Assembly (NCBI RefSeq): GCF_022374895.2
Contig: NZ_CP092424.2
Coordinates: forward strand, 124,001 to 188,000
Direction: 5' to 3'
DNA from: Mycobacterium lentiflavum
GTDB lineage: Bacteria > Actinomycetota > Actinomycetes > Mycobacteriales > Mycobacteriaceae
DNA: 64,000 nucleotides
The number at the start of each line of letters is the position of its first letter. The first letter of the stretch is position 1. Shown here piece by piece: positions 8,455 to 18,213 of the stretch. Below the pieces are notes generated by a model. It did no database searches. It saw nothing but the letters and a program-made list of their open reading frames with translations, and was not told the origin of the DNA. Made by a program: the position numbers and the translations under genes.

Positions 8455-10260
8455 TCACGGCGTGACAAGCTCAAGGGCCGCCAGGACGTCAGTGAGGGCA
8501 GCGTCCATGTCTGGCAGCGTAATCGTGCTAATGCTGCTCAGATCGGCGGTGAGCAAGTCCACCGTCGGATCGGCTGCGATGCGGGCCTTGGCTTTGCGCA
8601 ATGCTTGTTCGATGACGGTCCGCGCGAACCGGCCGTTGGCGGCGACATCGATGAGCATGTGCGGATCACCGGGACGTGTACTTGGCGTGTTGCATAGCCA
8701 TTCAGCGGTGCTGCTGAACCGCGAAAGAGCAGTAGATTCGACGGCCACATGGAACCGTGCTGCGAACAGCTCAGCGATGCGTACCAGGTCGTCGGTGTCG
8801 CAGGAGGTGAATTCGAGCTGGAACGGAAATCGTGACCGCAGACCGGGGTTGGCGCTCAAAAGCCGGTTCATTGGGCTGGCATAGCCGGCCATGGCGATCA
8901 TGGTGTCGTGGCGATGGTCCTCGGCGAATTTCATGATGACGTCAACGGCGATGTGGCCGAAATCGCGCTCGTTATCCGGTTTGTAGAGCTCGGGTGCCTC
9001 GTCGATGAACAGTGCACAGCCCCTGGCAGCTTCCAGGATCGCCGATGTCCTCTTCTCAGTGCCACCGATGTGCTCGTCGACAAGATCCTTGCGTGAGACT
9101 TCGATGAATTCTGGCGATTCCAGGATGCCCAGGCCGAAATACATCTCGCAAATAAGCCGTGCTATAGACGTTTTCGCGGTTCCCGGCGGGCCGACCAAAG
9201 TCATGTGCAAGGTGTCGCGCTCCCCGATCTGGACACCACGCTCGATCATCTTCTGGTCATACACCTTGACGAATTTGAGTTCCTTGACATGCTCTTTGAC
9301 GCGGCGGAGCCCGATGAATTCGTCGAGTTCACGTTCGGCGCGCTGCAGCACACGTACGGCTTCTTTGCGTTGCTCGGCTCTGCGCAGGTCGGCCACGCTG
9401 GGTCCGGAGTCGGGGTCCCACCGATTGGACCGGGCTGCAATCACGTCTGGGGTCGTGACGGTGACGCCGTAGCCGGTGTCATCGAGCGCGGCGGCGGCGT
9501 CTGGGCGCAGTTGACCGTCTACGCTGGCTGCGCTGAATTCTTTGCGGGCGGCGGCCTCGTCCCCCAACGCGCGGTGGCACAAGCCGCGGTATAGGGCCGC
9601 CTCGGCCAGCAGGTGCGAGGTATCGATCCCGCTCTGGTCGAGTTTGGACCGTTCGGCTTGGGTCACGACGGACGCCAGCGTGGCCAGCGCCGCCTCGAAC
9701 TGTCCCAGCCCGGTTTGGGCGATGCCTTTGAGCAGTCGTGTGGCGGCCTCCACGATCCCACCGCTGCCCGACGATGGCTGCGAGGTCCACGTCAACAAGT
9801 CGGGCCAGCGGCGCGTCAGGAAAAACATTGCGGCCCCGACGAATCGGTGTATCTGCGCCTGACTGGGCTCGACGGTGAGGTCGACCTCGTCGAGAATTTT
9901 CTCCGCCCGGTCGTAGTCGCCTTGGCTAACTAGTGTCGCCGCGTAGGCCAGGGTGATCCCGGTCGGGGTGTGTGGGTAAAGATCAATGAGGAAGGGCGTA
10001 GACACTGTTGGCGCCAATGCCGAATCTGTGAGGCCAATCCGACGCGTTTCGCGGTGCAGAGTCGAGAGTGCATCATAGGCGCCGCGCAGGGTGTTAAGGC
10101 TGACGTCACCCGCGACAGCCAGCCCCATCCATGCGTCGCACATGCCGGGATCCATGTCGGTGGCCTGCGTGAAGGCTTCTCGCGCTCCCGCGTGATCGGT
10201 CCCGGCCCCACCGAGGCCCAGGCGGCTAATTCCCATGTCGAAATAGTCACGGGCACTCAC
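8455..10260 (-). CDS. eccA: ESX AAA+ ATPase EccA
   Basis: 601 aa, the usual EccA length. The N-terminal half is a TPR-like helical domain (DYFDMGISRLGLGG opening, typical of EccA); the C-terminal half is a CbbX/FtsH-like AAA+ ATPase with Walker A VGPPGTAKTS (about 354-363) and Walker B ALFIDEAPEL (about 415). In chromosomal ESX systems EccA is a cytosolic hexamer that works with EspG on PE/PPE substrates. Its GTG start overlaps the stop of the VirB6-like gene by 4 nt (GTGA), so it is translated as the last gene of the T4SS operon rather than with the other ecc genes, which lie more than 12 kb away. Confidence 0.93.
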   Translation of the reverse strand: MSARDYFDMGISRLGLGGAGTDHAGAREAFTQATDMDPGMCDAWMGLAVAGDVSLNTLRGAYDALSTLHRETRRIGLTDSALAPTVSTPFLIDLYPHTPTGITLAYAATLVSQGDYDRAEKILDEVDLTVEPSQAQIHRFVGAAMFFLTRRWPDLLTWTSQPSSGSGGIVEAATRLLKGIAQTGLGQFEAALATLASVVTQAERSKLDQSGIDTSHLLAEAALYRGLCHRALGDEAAARKEFSAASVDGQLRPDAAAALDDTGYGVTVTTPDVIAARSNRWDPDSGPSVADLRRAEQRKEAVRVLQRAERELDEFIGLRRVKEHVKELKFVKVYDQKMIERGVQIGERDTLHMTLVGPPGTAKTSIARLICEMYFGLGILESPEFIEVSRKDLVDEHIGGTEKRTSAILEAARGCALFIDEAPELYKPDNERDFGHIAVDVIMKFAEDHRHDTMIAMAGYASPMNRLLSANPGLRSRFPFQLEFTSCDTDDLVRIAELFAARFHVAVESTALSRFSSTAEWLCNTPSTRPGDPHMLIDVAANGRFARTVIEQALRKAKARIAADPTVDLLTADLSSISTITLPDMDAALTDVLAALELVTP

Positions 10261-12377
10261 TGATGATCATCCCTTGCTCGTGGTCGAGGCGGTGACGGAA
10301 ATTCTACGGCCGACTCAGACCTCTCGATCGGTTGCTGCTGCTCAGATGATGTATCCAGTGGAAGGTCAGGATCCTCATCAGGGGTTGCGGGCTGGGGCGC
10401 CTGATGGCGCCCCACACCCAGGGCGGGTCGGCGCTGATGGCTCGGCAGCGCTGGCAGCCCATCTGAAGCTGCCATCGGCGGCTCGTCACCTTGGTCAGGT
10501 CTGAATGGCTGGCCGTCGCTGTTCGCGTCGCCTTGTTGAGCGCCGGTGTCTGAGCCGTCGCGGTGGTGATGTCGGCGGATGTGCTGGACGGTCTTTTCGG
10601 TGACGACGGCGGGAATCACGATCTCTGGCGCGGCGGCCGCGGCGGCGCCTTCTGCTGCTGTCGCGCCGGCGCCTTCTGCTGCTGCCGCCGCGGCATGTTC
10701 ACCGGCGCTCGCCGCCGCCTCGCTTGCCCCTGCCTTTTCTGCTGCCATCCGGCTGGTGGTGGCCCGCGTGCGGGTCGCCATGGTCTCCTCCTCGTCGCGC
10801 ACCCGGCTGGGCCGAGGCTTGATCGCATCAAAACCCGGCGCCGTGGTGTCGGCATCTGCCTCGGAACTATCGTCGTCGCCGGCGCTGTCGCTATCGCCGC
10901 GGCGCGCAACCCCGCGAAACAGCCCGCGCGCTTTGCGTCCCGCCTCAGCGTAGTCGTTGTATTCGTCGCGCACAGCACCGCTTGTGGAGTGCCACGCCCC
11001 ACTGATGTGGTGGGCGATCGTGCCCAAACTGTCTGTGTAGAAATGCTTGTCGATGTAGTGGAACAAAAAGATGCCCACGACCGAACCCAGGCTCACCAAT
11101 AACAGTCGCGGCACCACCGTGGCGCCGCCATGCCCGAGTTGCGGGGTGGTCAGCGCCCAGCCCATCCCGACTGCACTCAACGCCAAAAAGACGGTGAAGA
11201 TCATCATCTCGACGCCATGCAAGAGCACCTGCGACACGCAGCGCATCGCGAATTTTTTGCCGCGGTGCCAACCGCTCATGCCGACCATCGCCGCGGGCAC
11301 CACAACGATGCAGTAATAGGTGGCTTTGGCACCGACCAGCAACGTGCTCACGCCGACATACCAGATGAAAAGGCCGATCCAAAACGCGGCGAACAGGAAC
11401 ACCAGTCCCAGCACGAAGTCGTTGGCGCCCAATTGTTGGGCGTGGGCCAACGCTTGGGGTGCACCACATCCGGCCATCGCGTGCGCAGGTCCAGGTCCTT
11501 GGCTGTGCGCGGCCAAGATGGCCTGCGTCCAGGCCTGGCGACAGGTGCCCACATCGTCGACGACCATGCCGAAGTTTTGTAGCTGGAGAGCGGGGCGCGC
11601 CGTCGATGACACCAGCTGCGCCAGCAGGGCATCGAGCTGGGTATCCAGTGACTGGCCCGGAGCATACGAGCTCTGGCGGGCGTCCTGGGCGATCTGAAAG
11701 CCTGTGGCTCGCCCCATCCCCAAAAGGCCGTGATCGCTGACTAGATCGTCGATGGGGTCACGAAAGACCGTCCACACCAGTGCGGATAGCACTGCGGCGG
11801 TGCCCAGCAGGTTGCGCGCCTGGGCCGGCTGGCCGCGCTGGTGGTGATACCCCGCCAACACCACACAAACCGCGACTGCCAACGGCCCCAGCCACATCTG
11901 ATTGACGAGCGTGTTCACCGTGGCGAAAACGGGCCGCCCGATTTGGACAAGAGCGACTAGCCACGAGCTCGACATTGCAAATCGCAACAGCCACAACGCG
12001 ATCCCGATCGAGAACACCACAAGGGCAGCTTCATTGGTCAACCACCACGCCGCGGTGCTATGTGAGATCGCGGTTTGGGTGGCTGTGACGATCCAGGATC
12101 CCCACGATTCGGGATCGAACGCGCTGACGTGTTGGCCGTTGTTGAATGTGGCTTCGGTGGTGTCGACCATCGAGAGGAAGTAGTCAGCGATCGGCACGTT
12201 ATCCAAGTCATGCAGCCCCGTCCACCCCAGCGCAGCGGCACCCACTGCTGCCGAGGCTTTGGGTGCGGCCACCACGGCCCACAGACACAGGACGTAGACA
12301 CCGGTCATCGCGCCGATTACCCGGCGCAACCGCGGATGCTCCAGCAGCCAGACTGCCAGGGAATCGCTGGCGTTCAT
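10257..12377 (-). CDS. VirB6/TrbL-like polytopic T4SS membrane protein
   Basis: 706 aa from the ATG at 12377, which overlaps the VirB4 stop by 4 nt (ATGA); the open frame continues upstream of it but lies inside virB4. About residues 20-480 hold several hydrophobic segments, including VYVLCLWAVVAAP, VVFSIGIALWLLRFAM, FVLGLVFLFAAFWIGLFIWY and TVVPRLLLVSLGSVVGIFLF, separated by a large extracytoplasmic loop with Cys pairs. The C-terminal 200 residues are soluble, Ala-rich and charged. This matches the inner-membrane channel component of Gram-positive T4SSs (VirB6/TrbL type). It is coupled to virB4 upstream and eccA downstream. Confidence 0.75.
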   Translation of the reverse strand: MNASDSLAVWLLEHPRLRRVIGAMTGVYVLCLWAVVAAPKASAAVGAAALGWTGLHDLDNVPIADYFLSMVDTTEATFNNGQHVSAFDPESWGSWIVTATQTAISHSTAAWWLTNEAALVVFSIGIALWLLRFAMSSSWLVALVQIGRPVFATVNTLVNQMWLGPLAVAVCVVLAGYHHQRGQPAQARNLLGTAAVLSALVWTVFRDPIDDLVSDHGLLGMGRATGFQIAQDARQSSYAPGQSLDTQLDALLAQLVSSTARPALQLQNFGMVVDDVGTCRQAWTQAILAAHSQGPGPAHAMAGCGAPQALAHAQQLGANDFVLGLVFLFAAFWIGLFIWYVGVSTLLVGAKATYYCIVVVPAAMVGMSGWHRGKKFAMRCVSQVLLHGVEMMIFTVFLALSAVGMGWALTTPQLGHGGATVVPRLLLVSLGSVVGIFLFHYIDKHFYTDSLGTIAHHISGAWHSTSGAVRDEYNDYAEAGRKARGLFRGVARRGDSDSAGDDDSSEADADTTAPGFDAIKPRPSRVRDEEETMATRTRATTSRMAAEKAGASEAAASAGEHAAAAAAEGAGATAAEGAAAAAAPEIVIPAVVTEKTVQHIRRHHHRDGSDTGAQQGDANSDGQPFRPDQGDEPPMAASDGLPALPSHQRRPALGVGRHQAPQPATPDEDPDLPLDTSSEQQQPIERSESAVEFPSPPRPRARDDHQ

Positions 12378-15289
12378 GCCATCACTGCCGCGGTGCTGTC
12401 GAATGCGCGTGCCTGCTCTTCGGTTGGCGCGCCGAAGAATTGAACGCGTGCTGGACGTCCGAGCTCGTCGACCAAGAATCCTTCCCCGAGTCGGGCACGA
12501 TCGACCGCCCCGGCTTCGGTGACATAGCCGCCCCACTCCCCGCGATCAGAGAACATGTCTTCATCCGCGGTGGAGCCAGGACTGGTGTCCTCGCTTAGTG
12601 CGCTGACAAACTCGGGATACATGTCTGGGTCGATGCGCGCCCACTTCAGTGTTGCGTAGGCCAGTTGGGGGTCTTGCACGCGAAAGATCCATTTTTGCGT
12701 GACAAACTCATCCCCCATGCGGGCAAGGTCTCTGAAATCTTGTGTGATAAACCAGATTCCGCTTGCGTGCTTGCGGCCCCGGCGAGTGAACTTGTGCGCA
12801 ATGCGTGCCGTGGTGGGAAACGCAAGCAGTTCGGCGCACTCCTCGAAGATCATGACGTCGAATACGTCGAGACGATCGAACATGTATCGCTGCTCTAGTT
12901 CAATGAGCAGGCCATAGATTGCCATGCCGGCGCGCTGGGTCCCCGAGAGTTTCGCGTAAAGATCGGCATTGGTGAGATCCTCGGTACTAGGCAGGCCCAG
13001 GTTGCCGGTCAGGTAGACCGTCGCCGGGGAGTCTTCCGGGCGGTAAGGCGGCAAGTGGTCGTCGAAAAGCCCGGGAAAATCCTCCTGAGCTGTCTCCAAG
13101 CGCAACAGCAGCTCGTCGTTGTCGGCGTCAGGCTGCGAGCGCAGATAGTCCAGCAGCGCGCGGTGGCTCGAAATCCCGTTACTGGCACGGTTTTCCGGCC
13201 GCACCAATCGTCGGTACCGCTTGGCGAGCAGGCTGTCGTACGAGAGCCCAATCCAGGGCAAAATATGGGCGGCCGCGATGCGCCCGGCGAGGTGAGCGGG
13301 GAAGATCACCAGCGGGTCATACAGGTACTGCGGCGTGGTCGGGTCGATGAAGCGCACACCCTCGATCGGTGTGAGGGCCCGCTTCCATTCGGCGATCGTG
13401 TCAGGCTCGAACACCACAACACGCCCGCCACGCAGGATCAGTTCATGCGCCGACAGTTTGGTGCGGTTAGATTTCCCGCCGCCGGGATCCCCGACGACGG
13501 CCAGCCCGGTGTTCTTGTTTCGACGCGCAGTTCCCTCGGGATCGTGCAGGATGATCGCCGGCCGCATCGAAGTTTGGTCGATGGCCAGCGCACTGCCTTT
13601 AACGTTGCCCACCCGCCCTGAAATCAGTGGCAAAAACAGCGACCACTTGTGTGCGCTGGTGGGATTGCGAAATTCGTCGAGCGGGCAGGTGTTTTCACTT
13701 CCGGTGTTGAATGCCTTCCACAGCAACGCCTGAGCGCCGCGATGGCGTTTGACAGCGATACCGACTGTGTCGAGCTCTTGGCGGACCTGCTTGACCGCAT
13801 CCTCGAGGATCTGTGGTGAGTCGGCCCCGACCGCGATCACCACCGTATGGTCGAGCTCGCGTTCGGCGGGATTACCGTTGAGATGCGATGTGTAGGCCCG
13901 CGTGCGCGCCAGTTTCCGTGGCAATTCGTCATTTTCAGCGCCGCGATGACCTCGCTGACGCATCTGGTCTTTGATGTTTTTGGTGTGGCGGAAATTTCGG
14001 GCTTGCGCATCTTGAGGTGTGCGGATGTAAATATGCTGGGTCCACTCGATACTGGCCTGAGTGTTCACATTGAGCAGTGCATTCAGATACGACGCGCGCG
14101 GAAACGCCAGCCCCGTCTCGGGGAAGTGCTCGACGGTCAAAAACGACTGGTAGCTCGATCCGCGGCCGGGGTCGTGGGGATCGTAGACGCGAACCAAGGC
14201 TTTGAAACTGGGTCGCCACCATGGCCGCTCGGCGTTGTCGCCCTCGTCGAACGCGATGCGCGGAAAATCACGAGCATCCAGTGAGGACGGTCCAGTATTG
14301 GTCGGCGGCATCGGCTCATGGATGACGCCGAGCATGGCGCGATGCCGCCGATACCAAAGGATTTGCGCGGGGCTAGCCGCGCGAATGTGGAACTCATCAG
14401 GTAAGGAGCCACAGATCTGGCGGGCAACGCTGGCGTAGTGGTGAATCGATGTGCTCGAGTCTTTGTCACGCCCGCTGACCCAATCCCAGGCCCGCTTGCC
14501 CTGTCCGAGCGGTGTGCGTCCCGCAGTGCCCGCGTCGACAGGCACCGTTAGCCAAAACCGTGGGCGCACGGGCCCGCGGTATCCCTTGGTGATCCACTTG
14601 TTCGCTTTGGCGATGATTGGCACCCAATGCTTGCACTGGCCAATCCATGTCGACTTGTTGGTGTGCGCACCTACCATGGCCCGCAAGATGGCGTTTTGGT
14701 CCTCGGCAACCAGTAGTCCACGTACGTGCGATCCCGAGGGCAGGTAGCGCCCCAAGTTGCGGGTCAGTCTGGCGGCTCGCCGGTGGACGTCAAGTGAGCG
14801 CATATTGACCGACAAGCCATCGATCAAGAACTCGGCGTAAACACCCCCGGAAGTGAAGACCAGATTTCCCTCGACACGTTCGGGAGGGTCAAAACTGGAG
14901 TCGACACGCAACTGCCTCTCCGAACCACGAGCCTGCGAGGTGCAAAGATGTGGTGGACGAATACTGTTGCGGGCAAACACCAGACGCGCCGAAAGAGAAG
15001 GACGGCCTTTGGGCAACAGCAACCGCATCAACCCAACGGTCACCACACAAAGCACCACCCCGACGGCGAGGACCGGAAGGGTGGTTCCGGCGGGCTGGCT
15101 GTCAACCCACAGCAGCGTGGGTCCCCCGATCGCGGCAATGGCCACCCATTCCACCCCGCGGTAGGGGCCGCCGGGCCATTCTTGGCCGGGAGCAGCTTCC
15201 CCGATCTGGATGTCGATGTCACGGATGCCCGACCACGCTTCGGCCTTTTCGACCGGCCGTGGTGGGGCGACCGGGGCTGTGGTCACCAT
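12374..15289 (-). CDS. VirB4-like conjugation ATPase
   Basis: 971-aa T4SS motor ATPase. The N terminus carries two hydrophobic segments (about 50-90), as in Gram-positive VirB4 proteins fused to a VirB3-like anchor. Walker A VVGDPGGGKS lies near residue 600 and Walker B VMIFEECAEL near 813, followed by the WFITQDFRDLARMG motif typical of VirB4. It powers assembly and substrate passage through the T4SS at the cytoplasmic membrane. The ATG start overlaps the upstream small membrane gene by 7 nt, and its stop overlaps the VirB6-like start, so the three are translationally coupled. Confidence 0.92.
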   Translation of the reverse strand: MVTTAPVAPPRPVEKAEAWSGIRDIDIQIGEAAPGQEWPGGPYRGVEWVAIAAIGGPTLLWVDSQPAGTTLPVLAVGVVLCVVTVGLMRLLLPKGRPSLSARLVFARNSIRPPHLCTSQARGSERQLRVDSSFDPPERVEGNLVFTSGGVYAEFLIDGLSVNMRSLDVHRRAARLTRNLGRYLPSGSHVRGLLVAEDQNAILRAMVGAHTNKSTWIGQCKHWVPIIAKANKWITKGYRGPVRPRFWLTVPVDAGTAGRTPLGQGKRAWDWVSGRDKDSSTSIHHYASVARQICGSLPDEFHIRAASPAQILWYRRHRAMLGVIHEPMPPTNTGPSSLDARDFPRIAFDEGDNAERPWWRPSFKALVRVYDPHDPGRGSSYQSFLTVEHFPETGLAFPRASYLNALLNVNTQASIEWTQHIYIRTPQDAQARNFRHTKNIKDQMRQRGHRGAENDELPRKLARTRAYTSHLNGNPAERELDHTVVIAVGADSPQILEDAVKQVRQELDTVGIAVKRHRGAQALLWKAFNTGSENTCPLDEFRNPTSAHKWSLFLPLISGRVGNVKGSALAIDQTSMRPAIILHDPEGTARRNKNTGLAVVGDPGGGKSNRTKLSAHELILRGGRVVVFEPDTIAEWKRALTPIEGVRFIDPTTPQYLYDPLVIFPAHLAGRIAAAHILPWIGLSYDSLLAKRYRRLVRPENRASNGISSHRALLDYLRSQPDADNDELLLRLETAQEDFPGLFDDHLPPYRPEDSPATVYLTGNLGLPSTEDLTNADLYAKLSGTQRAGMAIYGLLIELEQRYMFDRLDVFDVMIFEECAELLAFPTTARIAHKFTRRGRKHASGIWFITQDFRDLARMGDEFVTQKWIFRVQDPQLAYATLKWARIDPDMYPEFVSALSEDTSPGSTADEDMFSDRGEWGGYVTEAGAVDRARLGEGFLVDELGRPARVQFFGAPTEEQARAFDSTAAVMA

Positions 15290-15600
15290 CCGCGGGTATT
15301 GGAGTGGCCAACGCTGCCGGGCAGGTGCTCAAATTCTTGATTACCGCGCTGATAGAGCCCCACGATGTGGACCACGACGACCGCAAGAGCCACGCCGCCG
15401 GCGATCGCCGACATCGCGGCGCCCGTGCCGCGCTTGTGATGGTCTCTCATACCGCGCACAATGCCGCTGCCCAGAAAGTATGTGCCGCCGACTGCGATGA
15501 TGATGTAGAGCACTTCGTGACTCATGTTGATCACGCCGGCCCCGGCAGCCACGTTCGTGGTGTGGGTAGCCAATGCCTGCGACGATAACTGGCCAATCAT
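15283..15600 (-). CDS. small two-TM T4SS membrane protein (VirB2/TcpD-like position)
   Basis: 105 aa with two hydrophobic segments (VLYIIIAVGGTYFLGSGIV, about 30-48, and MSAIAGGVALAVVVVHIVGL, about 63-82) separated by a short basic loop. Size, topology and position directly before virB4 resemble VirB2 pilin-like or TcpD-like subunits of Gram-positive T4SSs, but there is no diagnostic motif. AGAGGG precedes the ATG. It is coupled to virB4 by a 7-nt overlap. Confidence 0.6.
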   Translation of the reverse strand: MIGQLSSQALATHTTNVAAGAGVINMSHEVLYIIIAVGGTYFLGSGIVRGMRDHHKRGTGAAMSAIAGGVALAVVVVHIVGLYQRGNQEFEHLPGSVGHSNTRGW

Positions 15601-15635
15601 GATGAATCCCTCTTTCTCCCAATGTGATCGATGAG

Positions 15636-16559
15636 TTAGTGCGGTCCGACCGCCGTCGTGGGGACCGGTGTGGGCGTCGCGCCGCCCAATACAGGAAGTG
15701 CGTCGATCTGGGCGACAAACCAGGTTCCGCCCACCGACCGCAACGTCAACGAGTACGACAGCGATACGAGGGTGTAATCGGATCTGCGCGCCGAAACATC
15801 GATGTGCGTGGCTAATTCGTTGTTATCGGAGGGGGCATCGGGTGGAAGGTTGTCGGCCTCAGCGGCAGTCACCGTGGCCGAGGAGTAGGACCCTACGGCC
15901 GTGATGCCCGAGTCGGTGGTGATAAACCGTTCCAGTCCACCCGAGGTGGTCAAAAACGACGTCGCAAACCCAGACAGCATCGTGAAAAGCGGGCTGTTGG
16001 CAGCGATAGGTGCTGAATATCCCAGCGGCACATAGGCTCCCGGAGGGGGCATATCGACTCTGCTGATCCGATCGAGTGCCTGTATACCCTTATCTCGGTA
16101 TACCGCCACCGGCAGCTGGTAGAACGCCGTCGTCGGCGGCGCCGACGGGTAGGGCTGCTCGTCGATTTGAACCTTCACGCTGTAGAGCACGATGTCATTA
16201 GAGGAGGTCTTGCGCTTAGATGCCCACGCCGCTGGGTTCGACACTGTCATCGACGATGTTTTCGGCAGTTCGTACTTTTGGCCGCCGGGAAAGCAGCGCG
16301 TCAAATTCGAAGCGCCCGAGGCGGTTCCGACAAGTAGCCCTTTGACACAGCTCACGGCGAAAGCCTTCACGGGATCGGTCTCGTTGATCACGTCGCGGAC
16401 CACCGCCGCCACGGGTGGCGGTTCGGGCGGAAAGATAAACCGCCACAGCAAGGCGATACCGTTGATGGACGAACTGGCCACAAGAATCGCAAGAGCGACA
16501 CGGCCGGCGCTGTGACCCAGCACCGTGAGGCGCTTCTTCCATACGTTGCTGATTCTCAC
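15636..16559 (-). CDS. TcpC/VirB8-like conjugation protein
   Basis: About 307 aa. A short basic cytoplasmic N terminus is followed by one TM helix (about 21-43) and a large extracytoplasmic part that reads as two NTF2-like domains, the TcpC arrangement (VirB8-like scaffold of Gram-positive T4SSs). The conserved-looking segments are VKAFAVSCVKGLLVG and GGTWFVAQIDALPVLGG near the end. AAGGA at 16567-16571 favours the GTG at 16559 (7-nt spacing) over the adjacent GTG at 16562. The frame is open further upstream but overlaps the previous gene. It lies 10 bp after its upstream partner in the operon. Confidence 0.72.
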   Translation of the reverse strand: MRISNVWKKRLTVLGHSAGRVALAILVASSSINGIALLWRFIFPPEPPPVAAVVRDVINETDPVKAFAVSCVKGLLVGTASGASNLTRCFPGGQKYELPKTSSMTVSNPAAWASKRKTSSNDIVLYSVKVQIDEQPYPSAPPTTAFYQLPVAVYRDKGIQALDRISRVDMPPPGAYVPLGYSAPIAANSPLFTMLSGFATSFLTTSGGLERFITTDSGITAVGSYSSATVTAAEADNLPPDAPSDNNELATHIDVSARRSDYTLVSLSYSLTLRSVGGTWFVAQIDALPVLGGATPTPVPTTAVGPH

Positions 16560-16569
16560 CACATCGTCC

Positions 16570-17646
16570 TTATGTCGCCTTGTGCCCAATGATTTTGATG
16601 CTCGACACCGCGAACGTCCCATCACTGGGATCGGTGTCGTGTCCTGACCCAAAGCCGGTCGGGTCAGGGCCGCTGGTCGGTTGGGGGCCGCCGGTCGTCG
16701 GGGCGGGCCCACCCAAGATCCCGCCGAACGGTCCGCCGTCTGGCGCCGACGCGCTGGGCTGAGGAGCCGCGACCGGCCGGCTGGTTTGACGAATAATCAC
16801 AGTGATTTTCGAGGCGCTCACCCCGGAAATCGGTTTGACCGCTTCACCGTGAACATTTCCTGTGTCCTGGTCGACAACCGTGTGCGCCGTGTCATTGAAC
16901 TGCCATTGCAGCAACGTGACCACACGATGCTGTAGCCATGGATCACCACCGGACCCTTGGGCCGCGGCCGTATCCCCAGGCACGATGCTGACCGCAGTGA
17001 TCACATACGCACGCTCGATTCCAGCGGGCCCGAGCGTGATGTAGAGCGGTTGGCCGTCCGTGTGCCGCACGCAAATCCACGGCGATGGCTTGTCGGGATC
17101 GGCAATAGATTTCGCCGATGTTGAGGCGCCCGCGGGGCAGTCGGAGGACGCCGTAAATGGCAGTGGGTGATCGCCGCCGTCAGCTGGCGCCGGTGCTGGC
17201 GCTATCGCCATAGTTGGTGCGACGCTCGACTTGATGGGATGCTGGCGTGGACTCGGAGAAGCATCATCAGGACCCGACAGTGAGACCCCCAGCGTGGTAA
17301 TGACCGTCGCCAACATCACCACCGCAGCAAACGCCCCCAGCACCCACGGCGTGTATCTGCGCGTGCGCTGCCCCGTCGCCTCCAAATCGGCATCCACACA
17401 GGGGCTTTCGTCATCTGTCGGCTCGACGCTGTCGCCATCATCGTCGAAAGCACCCGCAGGCTCGTCGGCACTGTCGTCCTCGCCGACGGGTGGGGCGCCG
17501 TTGTCGCTGCTCGCGCCGTCGTCATCGGAGGTTTCATCGACTGCCTCGTCGACCGAGACGCACTCGTCGTCGTGGTCGTGTGCTGCATCGGCGTCTAGAT
17601 CCACCCCAATTTGACGCAGCCATTGCTGATCAGAAACCGAGCTCAT
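16570..17646 (-). CDS. single-pass membrane protein of T4SS operon
   Basis: 358 aa. A strongly acidic cytoplasmic N terminus (about 1-95, with many Asp/Glu) is followed by one TM helix (YTPWVLGAFAAVVMLATVIT, about 98-117) and an extracytoplasmic Pro/Ser-rich linker leading to a beta-rich domain with a Cys pair (SSDCPAG and PWICVRH) and a Gly/Pro-rich tail. I do not recognise the domain. Start and stop are tightly packed with neighbours (ATGA overlap upstream, 10 bp downstream), so it is very probably part of the transfer apparatus. Confidence 0.65.
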   Translation of the reverse strand: MSSVSDQQWLRQIGVDLDADAAHDHDDECVSVDEAVDETSDDDGASSDNGAPPVGEDDSADEPAGAFDDDGDSVEPTDDESPCVDADLEATGQRTRRYTPWVLGAFAAVVMLATVITTLGVSLSGPDDASPSPRQHPIKSSVAPTMAIAPAPAPADGGDHPLPFTASSDCPAGASTSAKSIADPDKPSPWICVRHTDGQPLYITLGPAGIERAYVITAVSIVPGDTAAAQGSGGDPWLQHRVVTLLQWQFNDTAHTVVDQDTGNVHGEAVKPISGVSASKITVIIRQTSRPVAAPQPSASAPDGGPFGGILGGPAPTTGGPQPTSGPDPTGFGSGHDTDPSDGTFAVSSIKIIGHKAT

Positions 17647-18089
17647 GGCCGCCGCCGACCCGAACGGTGCCCCGTCGCCCGACGCGGCGTGAATTTGCGC
17701 CGGTGATGGTACGCGGCCGGCAACCGCTGCACACGCGGCAATGCCGCCGCCGAAACATGGACATAGCCGTCATCGCGATCAGAAGCCAAGCCGGTGTCCT
17801 CACCGCGCACCACATACATCCGTTCGCGATGAGCAATCACCGGCGGCAGCAATGCCGATAGCGCCGCCTGCGGTGAGGCTTGGGGAACGGGCCGGCTCCA
17901 CGCCTGCATGAGACGCTCATCGTCAGCGGCCTGGCGAGCGCGGTGTGCGCGTATCAACGCGACCGCGCCCCACACGCATCCCGCCACTACCAGCAACGGT
18001 ATGAGTTTGATCAACAGTTCGACGATCGCCAACATGATCGCGGCGATGACGGTCATCAGCGCTGCGCCCGCCGCCACAAGCCCCTTCAT
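17643..18089 (-). CDS. small membrane protein, first gene of T4SS operon
   Basis: 148 aa. One long or two closely spaced hydrophobic segments (about 3-45, LMTVIAAIMLAIVELLIKLIPLLVVAGCVWGAVALI) precede a basic cytoplasmic tail rich in Arg/His. No family recognised. The 4-nt overlap with the following gene and its position at the head of the minus-strand T4SS operon point to a structural or assembly role in conjugation. Confidence 0.6.
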   Translation of the reverse strand: MKGLVAAGAALMTVIAAIMLAIVELLIKLIPLLVVAGCVWGAVALIRAHRARQAADDERLMQAWSRPVPQASPQAALSALLPPVIAHRERMYVVRGEDTGLASDRDDGYVHVSAAALPRVQRLPAAYHHRRKFTPRRATGHRSGRRRP

Positions 18090-18213
18090 CGCAATGCCCC
18101 TTCGTCGTTCTCGGCGCCGCTAGATCGGTGGGCGCCTATGCACGCAACCGTAAGCTGAAATAGGCGAGTCTGTCCACACTGTTAGACGACAATGGTTGCG
18201 TTTAGGTAGTTTC
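18090..18213. promoter_or_regulatory. divergent promoter region between T4SS operon and HTH gene
   Basis: The 124-bp gap separates the minus-strand T4SS operon from a plus-strand HTH gene, so promoters for both and the HTH protein's likely operator must lie here. No convincing -10/-35 pair or palindrome is visible by eye. Confidence 0.4.
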
